From Burkholderia pyrrocinia (GTDB lineage Bacteria; Pseudomonadota; Gammaproteobacteria; Burkholderiales; Burkholderiaceae), in NCBI RefSeq assembly GCF_001028665.1, contig NZ_CP011503.1, positions 2,728,001 to 2,792,000 of the forward strand: 64,000 nucleotides of DNA, read 5' to 3'. The position numbers and the translations under genes are program-made. This document shows, one piece after another, positions 18,337 to 27,545 of the stretch. Every line of letters begins with the position of its first letter. Positions within the stretch are counted from its first letter, which is position 1. Below the pieces are notes generated by a model, which had not been told where the DNA came from, searched no databases, and saw nothing but the letters and a program-made list of their open reading frames with translations.

Positions 18337-19560
18337 TTACTTCGAGATGTACCACAGCGCATCGGTGCTGACGCGCGAAGGCTGAGCGGCGGCAGCCGGT
18401 GCCTGAGCCGGTGCGGCCGGCTGCGTGTTCGACGTCACGGCTGTCGGCAGCGTGGCGGGAATATTCGACGTCGATGGCGATGCCGCCGCCGATCCCGACG
18501 TCGACGGCGTATTCAGATACCAGAGTGCATCGGCCGAGGCCGTGCGTTTCGTCGCCGGATTGGCCGCCGTAGTCGCTGCCGCATCGGCGGACTTCTTCGA
18601 ATTCGAAGCGGCAGCCGTCGCCGCACCCGGCCGCTGCGTGGCCGTACCCGTCTGCGCGGTCATGCCCGCGCCTCCGGCCGCGCCACGCTGCGCGCGCGCC
18701 TCGAACGGCCCGAGCTGAAAGATTAACGTTTGCGCGGGACGCGTCAAAACGGCATACGGAAACTGCAGCTCCCACGACATCAGCACGCGGCCCGACGACG
18801 TTTCGGCGAAGATCGCCGGCACGTGCTTCATGTCGCTGAACTGCACGTAGATCCGCGCACCGTCGTCGAAGACCTGGGTCGGCTTGGCCTGGTCCGCGCC
18901 CGTGACCGACCATCCGAAGTTGTACGTACCGGCCGGGCCGGCAGGGCCGCCCTGCGGCGGCGGAGGAGGCGGGGCCGGCGATACCGTGCGCGGGCGAGTG
19001 ACCTGCGGCGCCGCGACGCTCAGGCTCGCGAACGGGTTGTACGCCTGTTGCTGTTGCGGCGGCGTAAAGGACGGTGGAAGGATGGGCATGGGAGTATCCG
19101 GCGAATCCGGCATGGTCCGGATTGCATCATAGACCTTGCGCGCATACGCGAGGCGCTTGTCGGGCGACGCGGAGTTGTACGCGCCGATCGCGTTCCAGTT
19201 GGGACCGAGCTGGCGGATGTTCTGCGACAGGATCCACGCGCCGACATACGCGTTCGTGCACGGATCGAACAGGCTTTGCTGCGTGATGCCTTCGCGCGCG
19301 AGCGTCGGCAGCCACGTGCTGTTGATCTGCATCAGGCCGATGTCGAACGTGCCGTTCGTATTCTTATTGACGGCGTTCGGATTCATCCCCGATTCGACCT
19401 GCGCGATACCGCGCATCAGGCTGACGCTCACGTGCTGGAATGTGGCCGCGTCGTCGAGGCAATCGGCGCGCGCGACGCCGTGCAGCACGCACGACATCGC
19501 AATCGTCGAGGCGACCTTCAGCGTTTCGCGGCTGATCGAACGGGTTGTCTGACACGGCAT
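18337..19560 (-). CDS. Lytic transglycosylase fused to a VirB9/TrbG-like domain
   Basis: Predicted secreted protein of 407 residues. A signal segment (about 13-33) precedes an SLT lysozyme-like domain (about 34-150). Catalytic Glu56 lies in AQVESGMNPNA, followed by DIGLMQINSTWLP and AIGAYNSASPDKRLAYA, as in VirB1. A Pro/Gln-rich linker (160-210) leads to about 212-292, where YNFGWSVTGADQAKPTQVFD, IYVQFSDMKHVPAIFAE and GPFEARAQR resemble the C-terminal domain of VirB9/TrbG/CagX. The Ala/Ser/Thr-rich tail holds two copies of a motif, SADALWYLN (342-350) and STDALWYISK (398-407). No other type IV secretion genes are nearby. The function is unknown beyond peptidoglycan cleavage. Confidence 0.8.
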   Translation of the reverse strand: MPCQTTRSISRETLKVASTIAMSCVLHGVARADCLDDAATFQHVSVSLMRGIAQVESGMNPNAVNKNTNGTFDIGLMQINSTWLPTLAREGITQQSLFDPCTNAYVGAWILSQNIRQLGPNWNAIGAYNSASPDKRLAYARKVYDAIRTMPDSPDTPMPILPPSFTPPQQQQAYNPFASLSVAAPQVTRPRTVSPAPPPPPPQGGPAGPAGTYNFGWSVTGADQAKPTQVFDDGARIYVQFSDMKHVPAIFAETSSGRVLMSWELQFPYAVLTRPAQTLIFQLGPFEARAQRGAAGGAGMTAQTGTATQRPGAATAAASNSKKSADAAATTAANPATKRTASADALWYLNTPSTSGSAAASPSTSNIPATLPTAVTSNTQPAAPAQAPAAAAQPSRVSTDALWYISK

Positions 19561-19971
19561 GGCAGGATGGGGCGGAATCCGGCCGCCCGGTGCAAGGAAA
19601 TTACGCGAGACGCGAAGTGTGCCATAGCGAGCAGACAAATGGCTCGCGTCAAACTTTCCTTTGCATTTGCCCGTGCGCTCGTCGCGCATTTTTATCGCGT
19701 CGGATCAGCGGTCGAGACGAAGTTGGATCGGTAAAAATGGCCGTCTTTTCGGCGCATGCCGGTGCAATGGCGACGCTCGGAAACCTGACGCATTGCGTCA
19801 GTCACGTCGGGAGAGCGGGGCAGAATCAATCGGAGTGGAAATCGCCCGGCAGTCGGTATCCGGGCCGAAAAGGGCGATGAAAAGACGATCGAAAGACAAC
19901 GGCGGCCGAAGCCGCCGTGCGAGGAAATGCGGTTCCGGCCGGCCGCGCGGCGCGCAACCGGCCGTTTCGCA
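19561..19971. other. Intergenic region with porin terminator
   Basis: This is 411 bases between the transglycosylase start and the porin stop, both on the minus strand. It is less GC-rich than the flanks. It should hold the transglycosylase promoter. The only clear structure is the hairpin at 19899-19918, annotated separately. Confidence 0.5.
19891..19918 (-). terminator. Hairpin terminator of the porin gene
   Basis: A perfect 8-base stem ACGGCGGC / GCCGCCGT with loop CGAA lies at 19899-19918. Read on the minus strand it is followed by TTGTCTTTCG, a modest U-rich run. It lies about 55 bases past the porin stop. Confidence 0.65.
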
Positions 19972-21132
19972 TCAGAAGCGGTGACGCAGGCCGAGGTTGA
20001 CCATCGTCTGCGAACTCGTGCCCGCATAGCCGTACGAACCGATCGACGCCTGCGCGGCCATCGAGCCGCCGTGGCCGTCGCCGGTCTGGCCGCTCGCGTG
20101 CTGGTACGCGGCGGTCAGGTAGACGTCGGTGCGCTTCGACAGGTTGTAGTCCGCGCCGGCCGATACCTGGTGATAGGTGGCCGACGTGTCGCCGCCCGAG
20201 CGCGTGTAGCTGTAGCCGACGCCGACGAGCAGCGCGTTCGTCGCCTGGTAGTTCACGAAACCTTGCCCCGTGTTGTAGTGCTCGTTCGAGCCGAACACCG
20301 CGCTCGCGTCGCGGCGGTACTGCGCGTTGCTGTAGCCGAGGCCGAACGTGAACGGGCCGGCGACGTACTGGCCGGCGACGCGCGCGATGCCGATCGAGTG
20401 TGCGCTCGCATAGCCGTTGTTGATCGGGCCGTCGAAGGTGCCGTCCGACGAGCTGGTCCAGCCGCTGCGCAGGCCGTTCGACGCGGGGCTGTTGGTCGCG
20501 TGGAAGTAGCCGCCCGCGACGCTGAACGGGCCGTTGTTGTACGACACGGCGGCCGAATACGATTGCGCGGAACCCGTGCTGCCGGCGATGCCGCCGAACG
20601 AGTACATCGCCGAGAACTGCAGGCCCGAATAGACGGCCGACGTGTACTTCACCGCGTTGTCGACGCGGAAGCTGTTGTCGTAGTTGTCGACGTCGCCCGG
20701 CGTCGCGAACACGCTGCCTAGAGTGTTGTCGGCGGTGATGGCCTGCACGAGGTCGACGAGCGGATCGTACTGGCGGCCGAACGTGAGCGTGCCGTAGCGG
20801 TCGCTCGTCAGGCCGACGAATGCCTGGCGGCCGAACAGGCGGCCGCCCTGGCCCTGCCGGCCGTTGCTCGGGTCGAAGCCGTTCTCGAGCTGGAACAGCG
20901 CCTTCAGCCCGCCGCCGAGATCCTCGGTGCCTTTCACGCCCCAGCGGCTGCCGGCCAGGTTGCCCGCGCTGCTGTTGCCGAGCATCCACGCGTTGTCCTT
21001 GCCCTGCGCGTGGTTCACATAGGTGATCGACGTGTCGATCACGCCATACAGCGTGACGCTCGACTGCGCATGCGCGACGGGTATCGCCGCGAATGACGCG
21101 ATGGAAATCAGCGAGAGGGTCGTGCGTTTCAT
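19972..21132 (-). CDS. Gram-negative porin (OmpC-like, 16-strand)
   Basis: General diffusion porin of 386 residues. The start at 21132 follows AAGGAGATGAA. The signal peptide ends PVAHA and the mature protein begins QSSVTLYGVIDTSITYVNHA, the classic beta-proteobacterial porin opening. FGRQAFVGLTSDRYGTLTFG marks the strand 3-4 region, and the chain ends in Phe (VNLGLRHRF) for barrel assembly. It is monocistronic, with a hairpin terminator downstream and a long AT-rich upstream region shared with fecI. It resembles the main porins of Burkholderia; the pore specificity cannot be read. Confidence 0.95.
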   Translation of the reverse strand: MKRTTLSLISIASFAAIPVAHAQSSVTLYGVIDTSITYVNHAQGKDNAWMLGNSSAGNLAGSRWGVKGTEDLGGGLKALFQLENGFDPSNGRQGQGGRLFGRQAFVGLTSDRYGTLTFGRQYDPLVDLVQAITADNTLGSVFATPGDVDNYDNSFRVDNAVKYTSAVYSGLQFSAMYSFGGIAGSTGSAQSYSAAVSYNNGPFSVAGGYFHATNSPASNGLRSGWTSSSDGTFDGPINNGYASAHSIGIARVAGQYVAGPFTFGLGYSNAQYRRDASAVFGSNEHYNTGQGFVNYQATNALLVGVGYSYTRSGGDTSATYHQVSAGADYNLSKRTDVYLTAAYQHASGQTGDGHGGSMAAQASIGSYGYAGTSSQTMVNLGLRHRF

Positions 21133-21616
21133 TTCATCTCCTTGCGCATTGGCTTGTGTTCGTGATCCGGAATGGCAGGAGACTACCGATTCGGAGCAAA
21201 GCGGCAAAAATGAAATTCTCTTTTGTGGTCTGAAGCAGACAGGGATGTCCTGCGAAATTCACCATTGATGGATTTGAATTATTGTAGATCGCGTATTAAT
21301 TAGTTTTCATTTTTGCGATTTACCTATGGCGTTTTGCATATCCGGTGATAATTCCCGGCGATTTTCGGGGAAATGGTGGCGGCCCGGCTATTGTTATTGT
21401 TCCGTCAAATAATTATTTAATGAATTGAATTGGCCGGGCTGAAATGCATGTGTTAGCGGCGTATCGCCTGCGGCCGGCGACGGCATCGCGGCTTCGCCCT
21501 CCAGCGCTGCCGCGTCGCCGCCGCGCACCGAAACCGCGGTCGCAGGCTCGCTTTTGTATATAATAATCATTCTCATTTACAAAATTGCCGCCGCCTGCAC
21601 ACTCCGGAACCCGGCC
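21133..21616. other. AT-rich divergent promoter region (porin / fecI)
   Basis: These 484 bases between the divergent porin and sigma-factor genes are the most AT-rich part of the window, especially 21230-21430, as expected for strong promoters. The Fur-type site at 21556-21574 lies on the sigma-factor side. I see no coding frame with protein-like content. Confidence 0.6.
21556..21574 (+). promoter_or_regulatory. Fur box upstream of the sigma factor
   Basis: GTATATAATAATCATTCTC matches the 19-base Fur consensus GATAATGATAATCATTATC at 14 positions, including the full core ATAATCATT. It ends 42 bases before the proposed fecI start, over the expected promoter. Confidence 0.75.
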
Positions 21617-22126
21617 ATGTCCGCTGACAAGCTGTCTCTCCATCGAGAAATCGACGCCCTCTATGCCGGCCATCACGTGTGGCTGCGCGGCTGGCTGAGC
21701 CGGAAGCTCGGTTGCGCGCACCGCGCGGCCGACCTGGCGCACGACACGTTCATGCGCCTGCTCGTGCGCGACGAGCCGATCGGCGCCGACGAGCCGCGCG
21801 CGTTCCTGACGACGGTCGCGCAGCGCGTGCTGAGCAACCACTGGCGGCGCGAGCAGATCGAGCGCGCCTATCTCGACGTGCTCGCGCAGCGTCCGGAAGC
21901 GTATGCGCCGTCGCCGGAAGAGCGGGCGGTCGTCCTCGAGACGCTGCTCGAAATCGACCGGCTGCTCGACGGCCTGCCGCTCGCGGCGAAACGCGCGTTC
22001 CTGCTCGCGCAGCTCGACGGTCTTACGCAGGCCGAGATCGCGCGCGAACTCGGCGTGTCGCTCGCGACGGTGAAGCGTTATCTCGTGAAGGCCGGCACGC
22101 AGTGCTTCTTCGCGATGGCGGCCTGA
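21617..22126 (+). CDS. ECF sigma factor, FecI family
   Basis: Extracytoplasmic-function sigma factor of 169 residues. Region 2 is at about 20-85 (AADLAHDTFMRLLVRDEP, then AFLTTVAQRVLSNHWRREQI) and region 4 is near the C-terminus (LDGLTQAEIARELGVSLATVKRYL). The frame opens at 21554, but ATG 21617 (MSADKLSLHREI) gives the usual FecI N-terminus and clears the Fur box. It is the first gene of a fecI-fecR-receptor set. It should direct transcription of the receptor when the ligand signal comes through FecR, and Fur should repress it in high iron. Confidence 0.93.
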   Translation: MSADKLSLHREIDALYAGHHVWLRGWLSRKLGCAHRAADLAHDTFMRLLVRDEPIGADEPRAFLTTVAQRVLSNHWRREQIERAYLDVLAQRPEAYAPSPEERAVVLETLLEIDRLLDGLPLAAKRAFLLAQLDGLTQAEIARELGVSLATVKRYLVKAGTQCFFAMAA

Positions 22127-22129
22127 CCG

Positions 22130-23116
22130 ATGGCCGCCCCGGGAGCGCCGGCGGTGCCGCCGCACGTCGCGCGTCGCGCAGTCGAATGGTGGGTCGACCG
22201 GCAGGCCGGCCGCACCGACGACGCATTCGACGCCGCGCTCGCGCGCTGGCGTGCCGAGGATCCGGCGCACGACGCGGCATGGCGTCATATCGAAACGATG
22301 CAGCGCAGGTTCGGCCGGCTGGCGGCGGGGCTCGATACGCAGGCCGCGCACGCAGCGCTGCTGCCGCCGCGTGCGGGCCGCCGCCGCGCGGCCGTGAAGG
22401 CGCTGGCCGTGCTGCTGTTCGCGGGCGGCGCCGCGTGGATGGCCGAGCCCGCGCGGCGCGCGGCGATCTGGCCGGCCGACCTGCGAACGGCGGTCGGCGA
22501 GCGGCGCACGGTGACGCTCGCGGATCGCACGGTCGTCGTGCTCGATACCGATACGGCGCTCGACGTGAGCTTCGACGACACCGTGCGTCGCCTGCGCCTG
22601 CTGCGCGGCACGATCATGGTGACCAGCGGCCACGATGATCGCGGGCCCGCACGGCCGCTCGTCGTCGCGACCGCGCAGGGCGAGCTGCAGCCGCTCGGCA
22701 CGCGCTTCGCGGTACGGCAGCGCGACGGCGCGACGCGCATCGAGGTGTTCGCCGGCGCGGTGCGCGTGCAGCCGGCTGACGCGACGGCCGGCACGCGCGT
22801 GATCGCGGCGGGAGAGGGCGCGGATTTCACGCGCGACGCAATCGGCGAGTCGGCGCCGCTCGATGCGTATGCGTCCGCGTGGACGGACGGCATGCTCGTC
22901 GCGTCGCGCATGCGGCTGGCCGACCTCGTCGCCGAACTCGACCGCCATCGCCGCGGCAGCCTGCGCTGCGATGCGGCCGTGGCCGACCTGCGCGTGTCGG
23001 GCACCTATCCGCTCGACGATCCCGCGCGCGTGCTCGACACGCTGAAGGCGACGCTGCCGATCGACGTCGACTACCTGACGCGCTACTGGGCGACGGTCGT
23101 GCCGGCCCGTTCGTGA
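22130..23116 (+). CDS. FecR family anti-sigma/transmembrane regulator
   Basis: Inner-membrane regulator of 328 residues. The N-terminal cytoplasmic part (WWVDRQAGRTDDAFDAALARW) holds the anti-sigma domain. One transmembrane helix is at about 85-100 (AAVKALAVLLFAGGAAWM). The periplasmic FecR domain then runs about 110-300 (VGERRTVTLADRTVVVLDTD). The C-terminal part, which contacts the receptor STN domain, ends LPIDVDYLTRYWATVVPARS. It begins 3 bases after the sigma gene, so it is cotranscribed with it. It senses the loaded receptor and frees or activates the sigma factor. Confidence 0.93.
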   Translation: MAAPGAPAVPPHVARRAVEWWVDRQAGRTDDAFDAALARWRAEDPAHDAAWRHIETMQRRFGRLAAGLDTQAAHAALLPPRAGRRRAAVKALAVLLFAGGAAWMAEPARRAAIWPADLRTAVGERRTVTLADRTVVVLDTDTALDVSFDDTVRRLRLLRGTIMVTSGHDDRGPARPLVVATAQGELQPLGTRFAVRQRDGATRIEVFAGAVRVQPADATAGTRVIAAGEGADFTRDAIGESAPLDAYASAWTDGMLVASRMRLADLVAELDRHRRGSLRCDAAVADLRVSGTYPLDDPARVLDTLKATLPIDVDYLTRYWATVVPARS

Positions 23117-23218
23117 GCGCTGCGAAAAAATTTTCCGCCGACCTGAGCTGTTTTTCGACGCTCGCGTGACATGGGTAATGAAAGCAGCACTGGCCCATCG
23201 TCCACCGACTCTCCGATC

Positions 23219-25759
23219 ATGGTTTCCATCCGTCTCACGTATCGGCGCCGCCCGGCGCCCGCCCGTCATCTGCCGCGTGCATTGCGCCCGGCCACGCTCG
23301 CCGCGTCCGCCGCGCCGGGCCGCTTCGTGCGCCGGCTGGCCGGCGCCGTCCTGCTGTCGGCGCTGCTGCCGCTGCCCGCGCTGGCCGATACCGACGCCGA
23401 TGCGGCGCCTGCCGCGCAGCGCGCATTGCGTCGCGCGTTCGACATTCCGGCCGGCCCGCTCGAAGCGACGCTGAACCGGTTCGGGCGTGACGCGGGCATC
23501 CTGCTCGCGTTTCCGGCCGAGCTGACGGCCGGCCTGACGAGCGGCGGCGTCCAGGGCCGGTTCGACGTCGACGGCGCGTTCGACCGCCTGCTGGCGGGCA
23601 CGGGGCTCGTCGCGCTGCGCCAGCCGGGAGGCGGCTACACGCTGATGCGCGCGAACGGCTCGATCGCGCAGCCTGCGGCGACCGGCGCGGCGGCCGCCGC
23701 CGAACTGCCGACGATCACGGTGCGCACCCGCGCGCTGCGCGCCGAGAGCTATCGCGCGCCGAAGGAAGCGGGCGTGCTGCGTTCCGAGATTCCGCTGCTC
23801 GACACCGCGCAGGCGGTCAACGTCGTGCCCGCACAGGTGCTGCGCGACCAGCGTCCGCGCAATCTCGACGACGCGCTCGGCAACGTGAGCGGCATCACGC
23901 AGGGCAACACGCTCGCGGGCACGCAGGACACGATCATGAAACGCGGCTTCGGCGGCAACCGCGACGGTTCGATCATGCACAACGGGATGCCGATCGTGCA
24001 GGGGCGTTCGTTCAACGCGGCGGTCGACAGCGTCGAGGTGCTCAAGGGGCCGACGTCGCTGCTGTACGGGCTGATGGATCCGGGCGGCGTCGTCAACGTC
24101 GTCAGCAAGCAGCCGCAGCTCACGCGCTACAACGCGATCTCGCTCGGCGCGTCGACGTTCGGGCACGGCAAGAACGGCGGCAGCGCGACGTTCGACTCGA
24201 CGGGGCCGGTCGGCGATTCGCGGCTCGCGTATCGGCTGATCGTCGACCAGTCGAACGAGCAGTACTGGCGCAACTTCGGCGAAAACCGCCAGACCTTCGT
24301 CGCGCCGTCGCTCGCGTGGTACGGCCGCGATACGCAGGTCGCGGTGTCCTACGAGTACCGCCAGTTCCATTCGCCGTTCGATCGCGGTACCGCGCTCGAC
24401 CCGCGCACCAATGCGCCGCTCGACATTCCCGCGCGGCGGCGGCTCGACGAGCCGTTCAACAACATGGACGGCGAATCGCATCTCGCGCAACTGAGCGTCG
24501 ATCACCAGTTCAATGCGGACTGGAGCGCGCATCTCGGCTACAGCTACAACCGCGAGACCTACGACGCGAACCAGTTGCGCACGACCGGCGTCGATCCGGT
24601 GAAGGGCACGCTGTCGCGCAGCAACGATGCGACGCACGGTTCGCTCAGCACCGACAGCTACGGCATCGCCTACGTGAACGGCAAGATGACGCTCGCGGGG
24701 ATGCGCCACGACGTGCAGCTCGGCGTCGACAGCGAGTATCGCCGCATCTATCGCAAGGACATGCTGCGGCAGGCCGTGAAGACGCCGTTCAGCTATATCG
24801 ATCCCGTGTACGGATTGCTGCCGCCGTCGAGCACCGTGTCCGCGAGCGACAGCGACCAGACCGATACGCTGCACGACACGTCGGTGTTCCTCCAGGACAG
24901 CATCCACCTGACCGACAAGTGGATCGTGTCGGGCGGGTTGCGCTACATCACGTACAACCAGGTCGCGGGGCGCGGCCGGCCGTTCACGGCGAACACCGAC
25001 CTCAGCGGCTCGAAGTGGCTGCCGCGCGCGGGCGTCGTGTACAAGTGGACCGATTCGTTCTCGCTGTACGGCAGCTATTCGCAATCGCTGAAGCCGTCGT
25101 CGTCGATCGCGCCGATGGCATCGGGCTACGTGATCGATGGCGCAACGCCGCCGGAGGAGGCGACCGCGTGGGAGGTCGGCGGCAAGCTCGACCTGCCGGG
25201 CGGGATGACGGGCACGCTCGCGCTGTTCAACATCGACAAGAAGAACGTGCTCGTGTCGCAGTTCAACGACACGACGAAGCTGACCGACTGGCGCACGTCG
25301 GGCAAGGCGCGCTCGCGCGGCGTCGAGCTCGACCTGACGGGCAGGATCGGCGAACGCGTGAACGTGATTGCGAGCTACGCGTACATCGACGCGAAGACGG
25401 TCGAGGATCCGCTGTACGCGGGCAACCGGCTGTGGAACGTCGCGCGGCACACCGCGTCGCTCGCGGCCGTCTACGACGTCGGCACGCTGATCGGCGGCGA
25501 CGACCTGCGCATCGGCGCGGCGGCCCGCTACGTCGGCGCGCGGCCCGGCGACTCGGCGAACAGCTTCACGCTGCCGTCGTACGTGCTCGCCGATGCATTC
25601 GCGACCTACGACACGCGGATCGGCAAGCAGAAGCTGTCGTTCCAGCTCAACGTGAAGAACCTGTTCAACCGCACGTACTACCCGTCGAGCGCGAACCGCT
25701 ACTTCGTCGCGATCGGCGATGCGCGACAGGTGTCGCTGCTGACCACGCTGCAGTTCTGA
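23219..25759 (+). CDS. TonB-dependent siderophore receptor with STN signalling domain
   Basis: Ferric-siderophore receptor of about 846 residues. ATG 23219 is chosen; ATG 23171 in the same frame is an alternative and neither has a good ribosome site. The signal peptide ends LPLPALA. The STN transducer domain follows (FDIPAGPLEATLNRFGRDAG, LLAGTGLVALRQPGGGYTLM), then the plug (LDDALGNVSGITQG, VEVLKGPTSLLYGLMDPGGV). The barrel ends LLTTLQF. The STN domain fits the adjacent FecI/FecR pair, so transport and surface signalling are joined. Plug and barrel look like the FhuE/FoxA/FpvA group of hydroxamate-type receptors; the actual siderophore is not determined. Confidence 0.94.
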   Translation: MVSIRLTYRRRPAPARHLPRALRPATLAASAAPGRFVRRLAGAVLLSALLPLPALADTDADAAPAAQRALRRAFDIPAGPLEATLNRFGRDAGILLAFPAELTAGLTSGGVQGRFDVDGAFDRLLAGTGLVALRQPGGGYTLMRANGSIAQPAATGAAAAAELPTITVRTRALRAESYRAPKEAGVLRSEIPLLDTAQAVNVVPAQVLRDQRPRNLDDALGNVSGITQGNTLAGTQDTIMKRGFGGNRDGSIMHNGMPIVQGRSFNAAVDSVEVLKGPTSLLYGLMDPGGVVNVVSKQPQLTRYNAISLGASTFGHGKNGGSATFDSTGPVGDSRLAYRLIVDQSNEQYWRNFGENRQTFVAPSLAWYGRDTQVAVSYEYRQFHSPFDRGTALDPRTNAPLDIPARRRLDEPFNNMDGESHLAQLSVDHQFNADWSAHLGYSYNRETYDANQLRTTGVDPVKGTLSRSNDATHGSLSTDSYGIAYVNGKMTLAGMRHDVQLGVDSEYRRIYRKDMLRQAVKTPFSYIDPVYGLLPPSSTVSASDSDQTDTLHDTSVFLQDSIHLTDKWIVSGGLRYITYNQVAGRGRPFTANTDLSGSKWLPRAGVVYKWTDSFSLYGSYSQSLKPSSSIAPMASGYVIDGATPPEEATAWEVGGKLDLPGGMTGTLALFNIDKKNVLVSQFNDTTKLTDWRTSGKARSRGVELDLTGRIGERVNVIASYAYIDAKTVEDPLYAGNRLWNVARHTASLAAVYDVGTLIGGDDLRIGAAARYVGARPGDSANSFTLPSYVLADAFATYDTRIGKQKLSFQLNVKNLFNRTYYPSSANRYFVAIGDARQVSLLTTLQF

Positions 25760-25814
25760 CCACGCAATCGCCGCGCGGCCGACTCGACGGCGCGCGGCTA
25801 CGGAGAAGATCCAG

Positions 25815-26588
25815 ATGAACCGGAAGATGAAGACCGGCGCCGTGCGCGCCGTTGCCGCCGGCGCGCGGCGTCGCGCATTGCGCACGATCGCGGGCTCGGT
25901 GTTCGCGCTGTGTGCGGGCCTGGGCGCGGGTGTCCCCGCACCCGCGCTTGCAGCCGATGCACCGCCGGCCGTCACGCGCGTCGCGATGCTCGTGCAACTG
26001 CGCGGCCCGAACCTGAAGGTCGACGAGCGCATCGGCCAGCATCTCGGCGAACGCGGTTACGCGGTGCGCCTGATCGACGAATCGTCCACGCCCGATGCGG
26101 CGCGCGATGCCGACCTGGTCGTGATCTCGTCGACGGTGTCGTCGAAGAACGTGCGGCCGGGCTGGCGCACGCTCGACAAGCCGCTCGTGACCTGGGAGAA
26201 CGACCTGCTCGACGATTTCGCGATGACGGGCAAGCGTCACGACGTCGACTTCGGCGAAACGGGCAAGGAGCGCTACCTGTGGCTCGTCAACGCGCCGCAT
26301 CCGGTGTCCGCCGGGCTGCCGGCCGGCGCGACGAACGTGTACGGCAAGCAGGCGCCGATGAGCTGGGGCAAGCCGGGGCTCGGCGCGATCACGATCGCGA
26401 CCGTGTACGGCCAACCCGACAAGGCCGCGATCTTCGCGTACGAGAAGGGCGCGACGATGGACTACGAAGCACTCGCGCCGGCGCGCCGCGTAATGTTCTT
26501 CCTCGACAACGATACGTTCGTGAACCTGTCGCCGGCCGGCGTCGCGCTGTTCGACGCGGCCGTCGACTGGGCAGCCGGGCGGCGCTGA
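25815..26588 (+). CDS. Secreted protein of unknown function, amidotransferase-like fold
   Basis: Protein of 257 residues with an Arg-rich start and a signal peptide ending PAPALAADA. The mature part opens VAMLVQLRGPNLKVDERIGQ and DADLVVISSTVSSKNV, which look like the first strands of a flavodoxin or class I glutamine-amidotransferase-like fold. The end, MFFLDNDTFVNLSPAGVALF followed by DAAVDWAAG, is found in secreted proteins of this kind in other bacteria. I see no convincing Cys nucleophile. It follows the siderophore receptor by 55 bases and is probably in the same operon, so a periplasmic step of iron-ligand handling is possible. Confidence 0.75.
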   Translation: MNRKMKTGAVRAVAAGARRRALRTIAGSVFALCAGLGAGVPAPALAADAPPAVTRVAMLVQLRGPNLKVDERIGQHLGERGYAVRLIDESSTPDAARDADLVVISSTVSSKNVRPGWRTLDKPLVTWENDLLDDFAMTGKRHDVDFGETGKERYLWLVNAPHPVSAGLPAGATNVYGKQAPMSWGKPGLGAITIATVYGQPDKAAIFAYEKGATMDYEALAPARRVMFFLDNDTFVNLSPAGVALFDAAVDWAAGRR

Positions 26589-26627
26589 TCCGCAACGGCC
26601 ACGGCGTCGCCGGGCGCGCGCGCGACT

Positions 26628-27518
26628 TCAGGCCGCCTGCGGCGGCGAGCGCCGCTGCGATGCCTCTTCAATCAACCGGGCCAGCATCTGCGCCGGTTCC
26701 GACATCGTCCGCCGCGCGCGATGCACGAGCCCGATGTCGCGATGGAATGTGTGGTGTCCGAGGTCGATCGCGCGCACGCCGGCCGGCCAGCGGCGATACA
26801 CGGCAGTTTGCGGCACGATCGCGATGCCGACGCCGTTCTCGACCAGCTTGACGATCGCGTCGAGCTCGTCGAGTTCGCAGGTGTCGCGCACCGCGATGTG
26901 CATCTTCCGCAGGAAACGATCGACCTGGCGGCCGCCGAACGACGCGCGGTCGTAGCGCACGAACGGTTCGCTCGCGAGCAGCGCGGCCCAATCCTTGCCC
27001 TTCACGCCGCGCGGCACGATCAGCCGGAACGGTTCCTGCGCGAGCGTCGTCCAGTGCAGGTCGCTCTGCAGCGAAAACGGCGGCCGGATGATCGCGGCCA
27101 TGTCGATCTCGCCCGCGTCGACGCGGTTGACCAGCTCGATCGACAGCCCCGGTATCACGCGCGTGCGGCACGCGGGCTGCCGGCGATGGAACTCGGCCAG
27201 TGCGGCCGGCAGCAGCGCGCTCTGCACCGACGCGATCGCGCCGATCGTCACGCGCACGGCGGCCGGCGAGCCGGGCGCGGTCGAGCTCAGGTTCTCGTAC
27301 AGGCCGATCAGCGCCTGCGCCTGGCCGAGCACGTGATGGCCCATCTCGTTGAGACGGGCCGCCCGGCCTTGCCGATCGAACAGCGCGAAGCCGAGTTCGG
27401 CTTCGAGGCGCTGCATCTGCGCGCTGACGGCCGCCTGCGTCAGCCCGATACGGTTGCCCGCGGCGGCGAACGTGCCTTCCCGGGCGACGGCGACAAGGGT
27501 TTTCAGCTCGCGGATCAT
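26628..27518 (-). CDS. LysR-family transcriptional regulator
   Basis: Regulator of 296 residues. The winged helix lies at the N-terminus (FAAAGNRIGLTQAAVSAQMQ, about residues 17-36), followed by the linker helix and effector domain (VRVTIGAIASVQSALLPAAL). It is divergent from the VOC-family gene at 27631, which it probably controls together with itself. The palindrome ATTGATCAAT (27517-27526) overlaps its start codon, and TTTGTGAATCGCAAA at 27531-27545 looks like a LysR box. The inducer is unknown. Confidence 0.93.
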   Translation of the reverse strand: MIRELKTLVAVAREGTFAAAGNRIGLTQAAVSAQMQRLEAELGFALFDRQGRAARLNEMGHHVLGQAQALIGLYENLSSTAPGSPAAVRVTIGAIASVQSALLPAALAEFHRRQPACRTRVIPGLSIELVNRVDAGEIDMAAIIRPPFSLQSDLHWTTLAQEPFRLIVPRGVKGKDWAALLASEPFVRYDRASFGGRQVDRFLRKMHIAVRDTCELDELDAIVKLVENGVGIAIVPQTAVYRRWPAGVRAIDLGHHTFHRDIGLVHRARRTMSEPAQMLARLIEEASQRRSPPQAA

Positions 27519-27530
27519 TGATCAATTCCG

Positions 27531-27545
27531 TTTGTGAATCGCAAA
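27531..27545. promoter_or_regulatory. Candidate LysR box
   Basis: TTTGTGAATCGCAAA has TTTG/CAAA ends plus one inner pair, and lies 13 bases upstream of the LysR start and 86 bases upstream of the VOC gene. It sits in an AT-rich divergent promoter region. Confidence 0.35.

Noticed and set aside
19640..19734. 31-codon plus-strand frame (MARVKLSFAFARALVAHFYR...) upstream of the transglycosylase
   Set aside because: It has no clear ribosome site and lies in the promoter region of a divergent gene. A small peptide cannot be excluded but nothing supports it.
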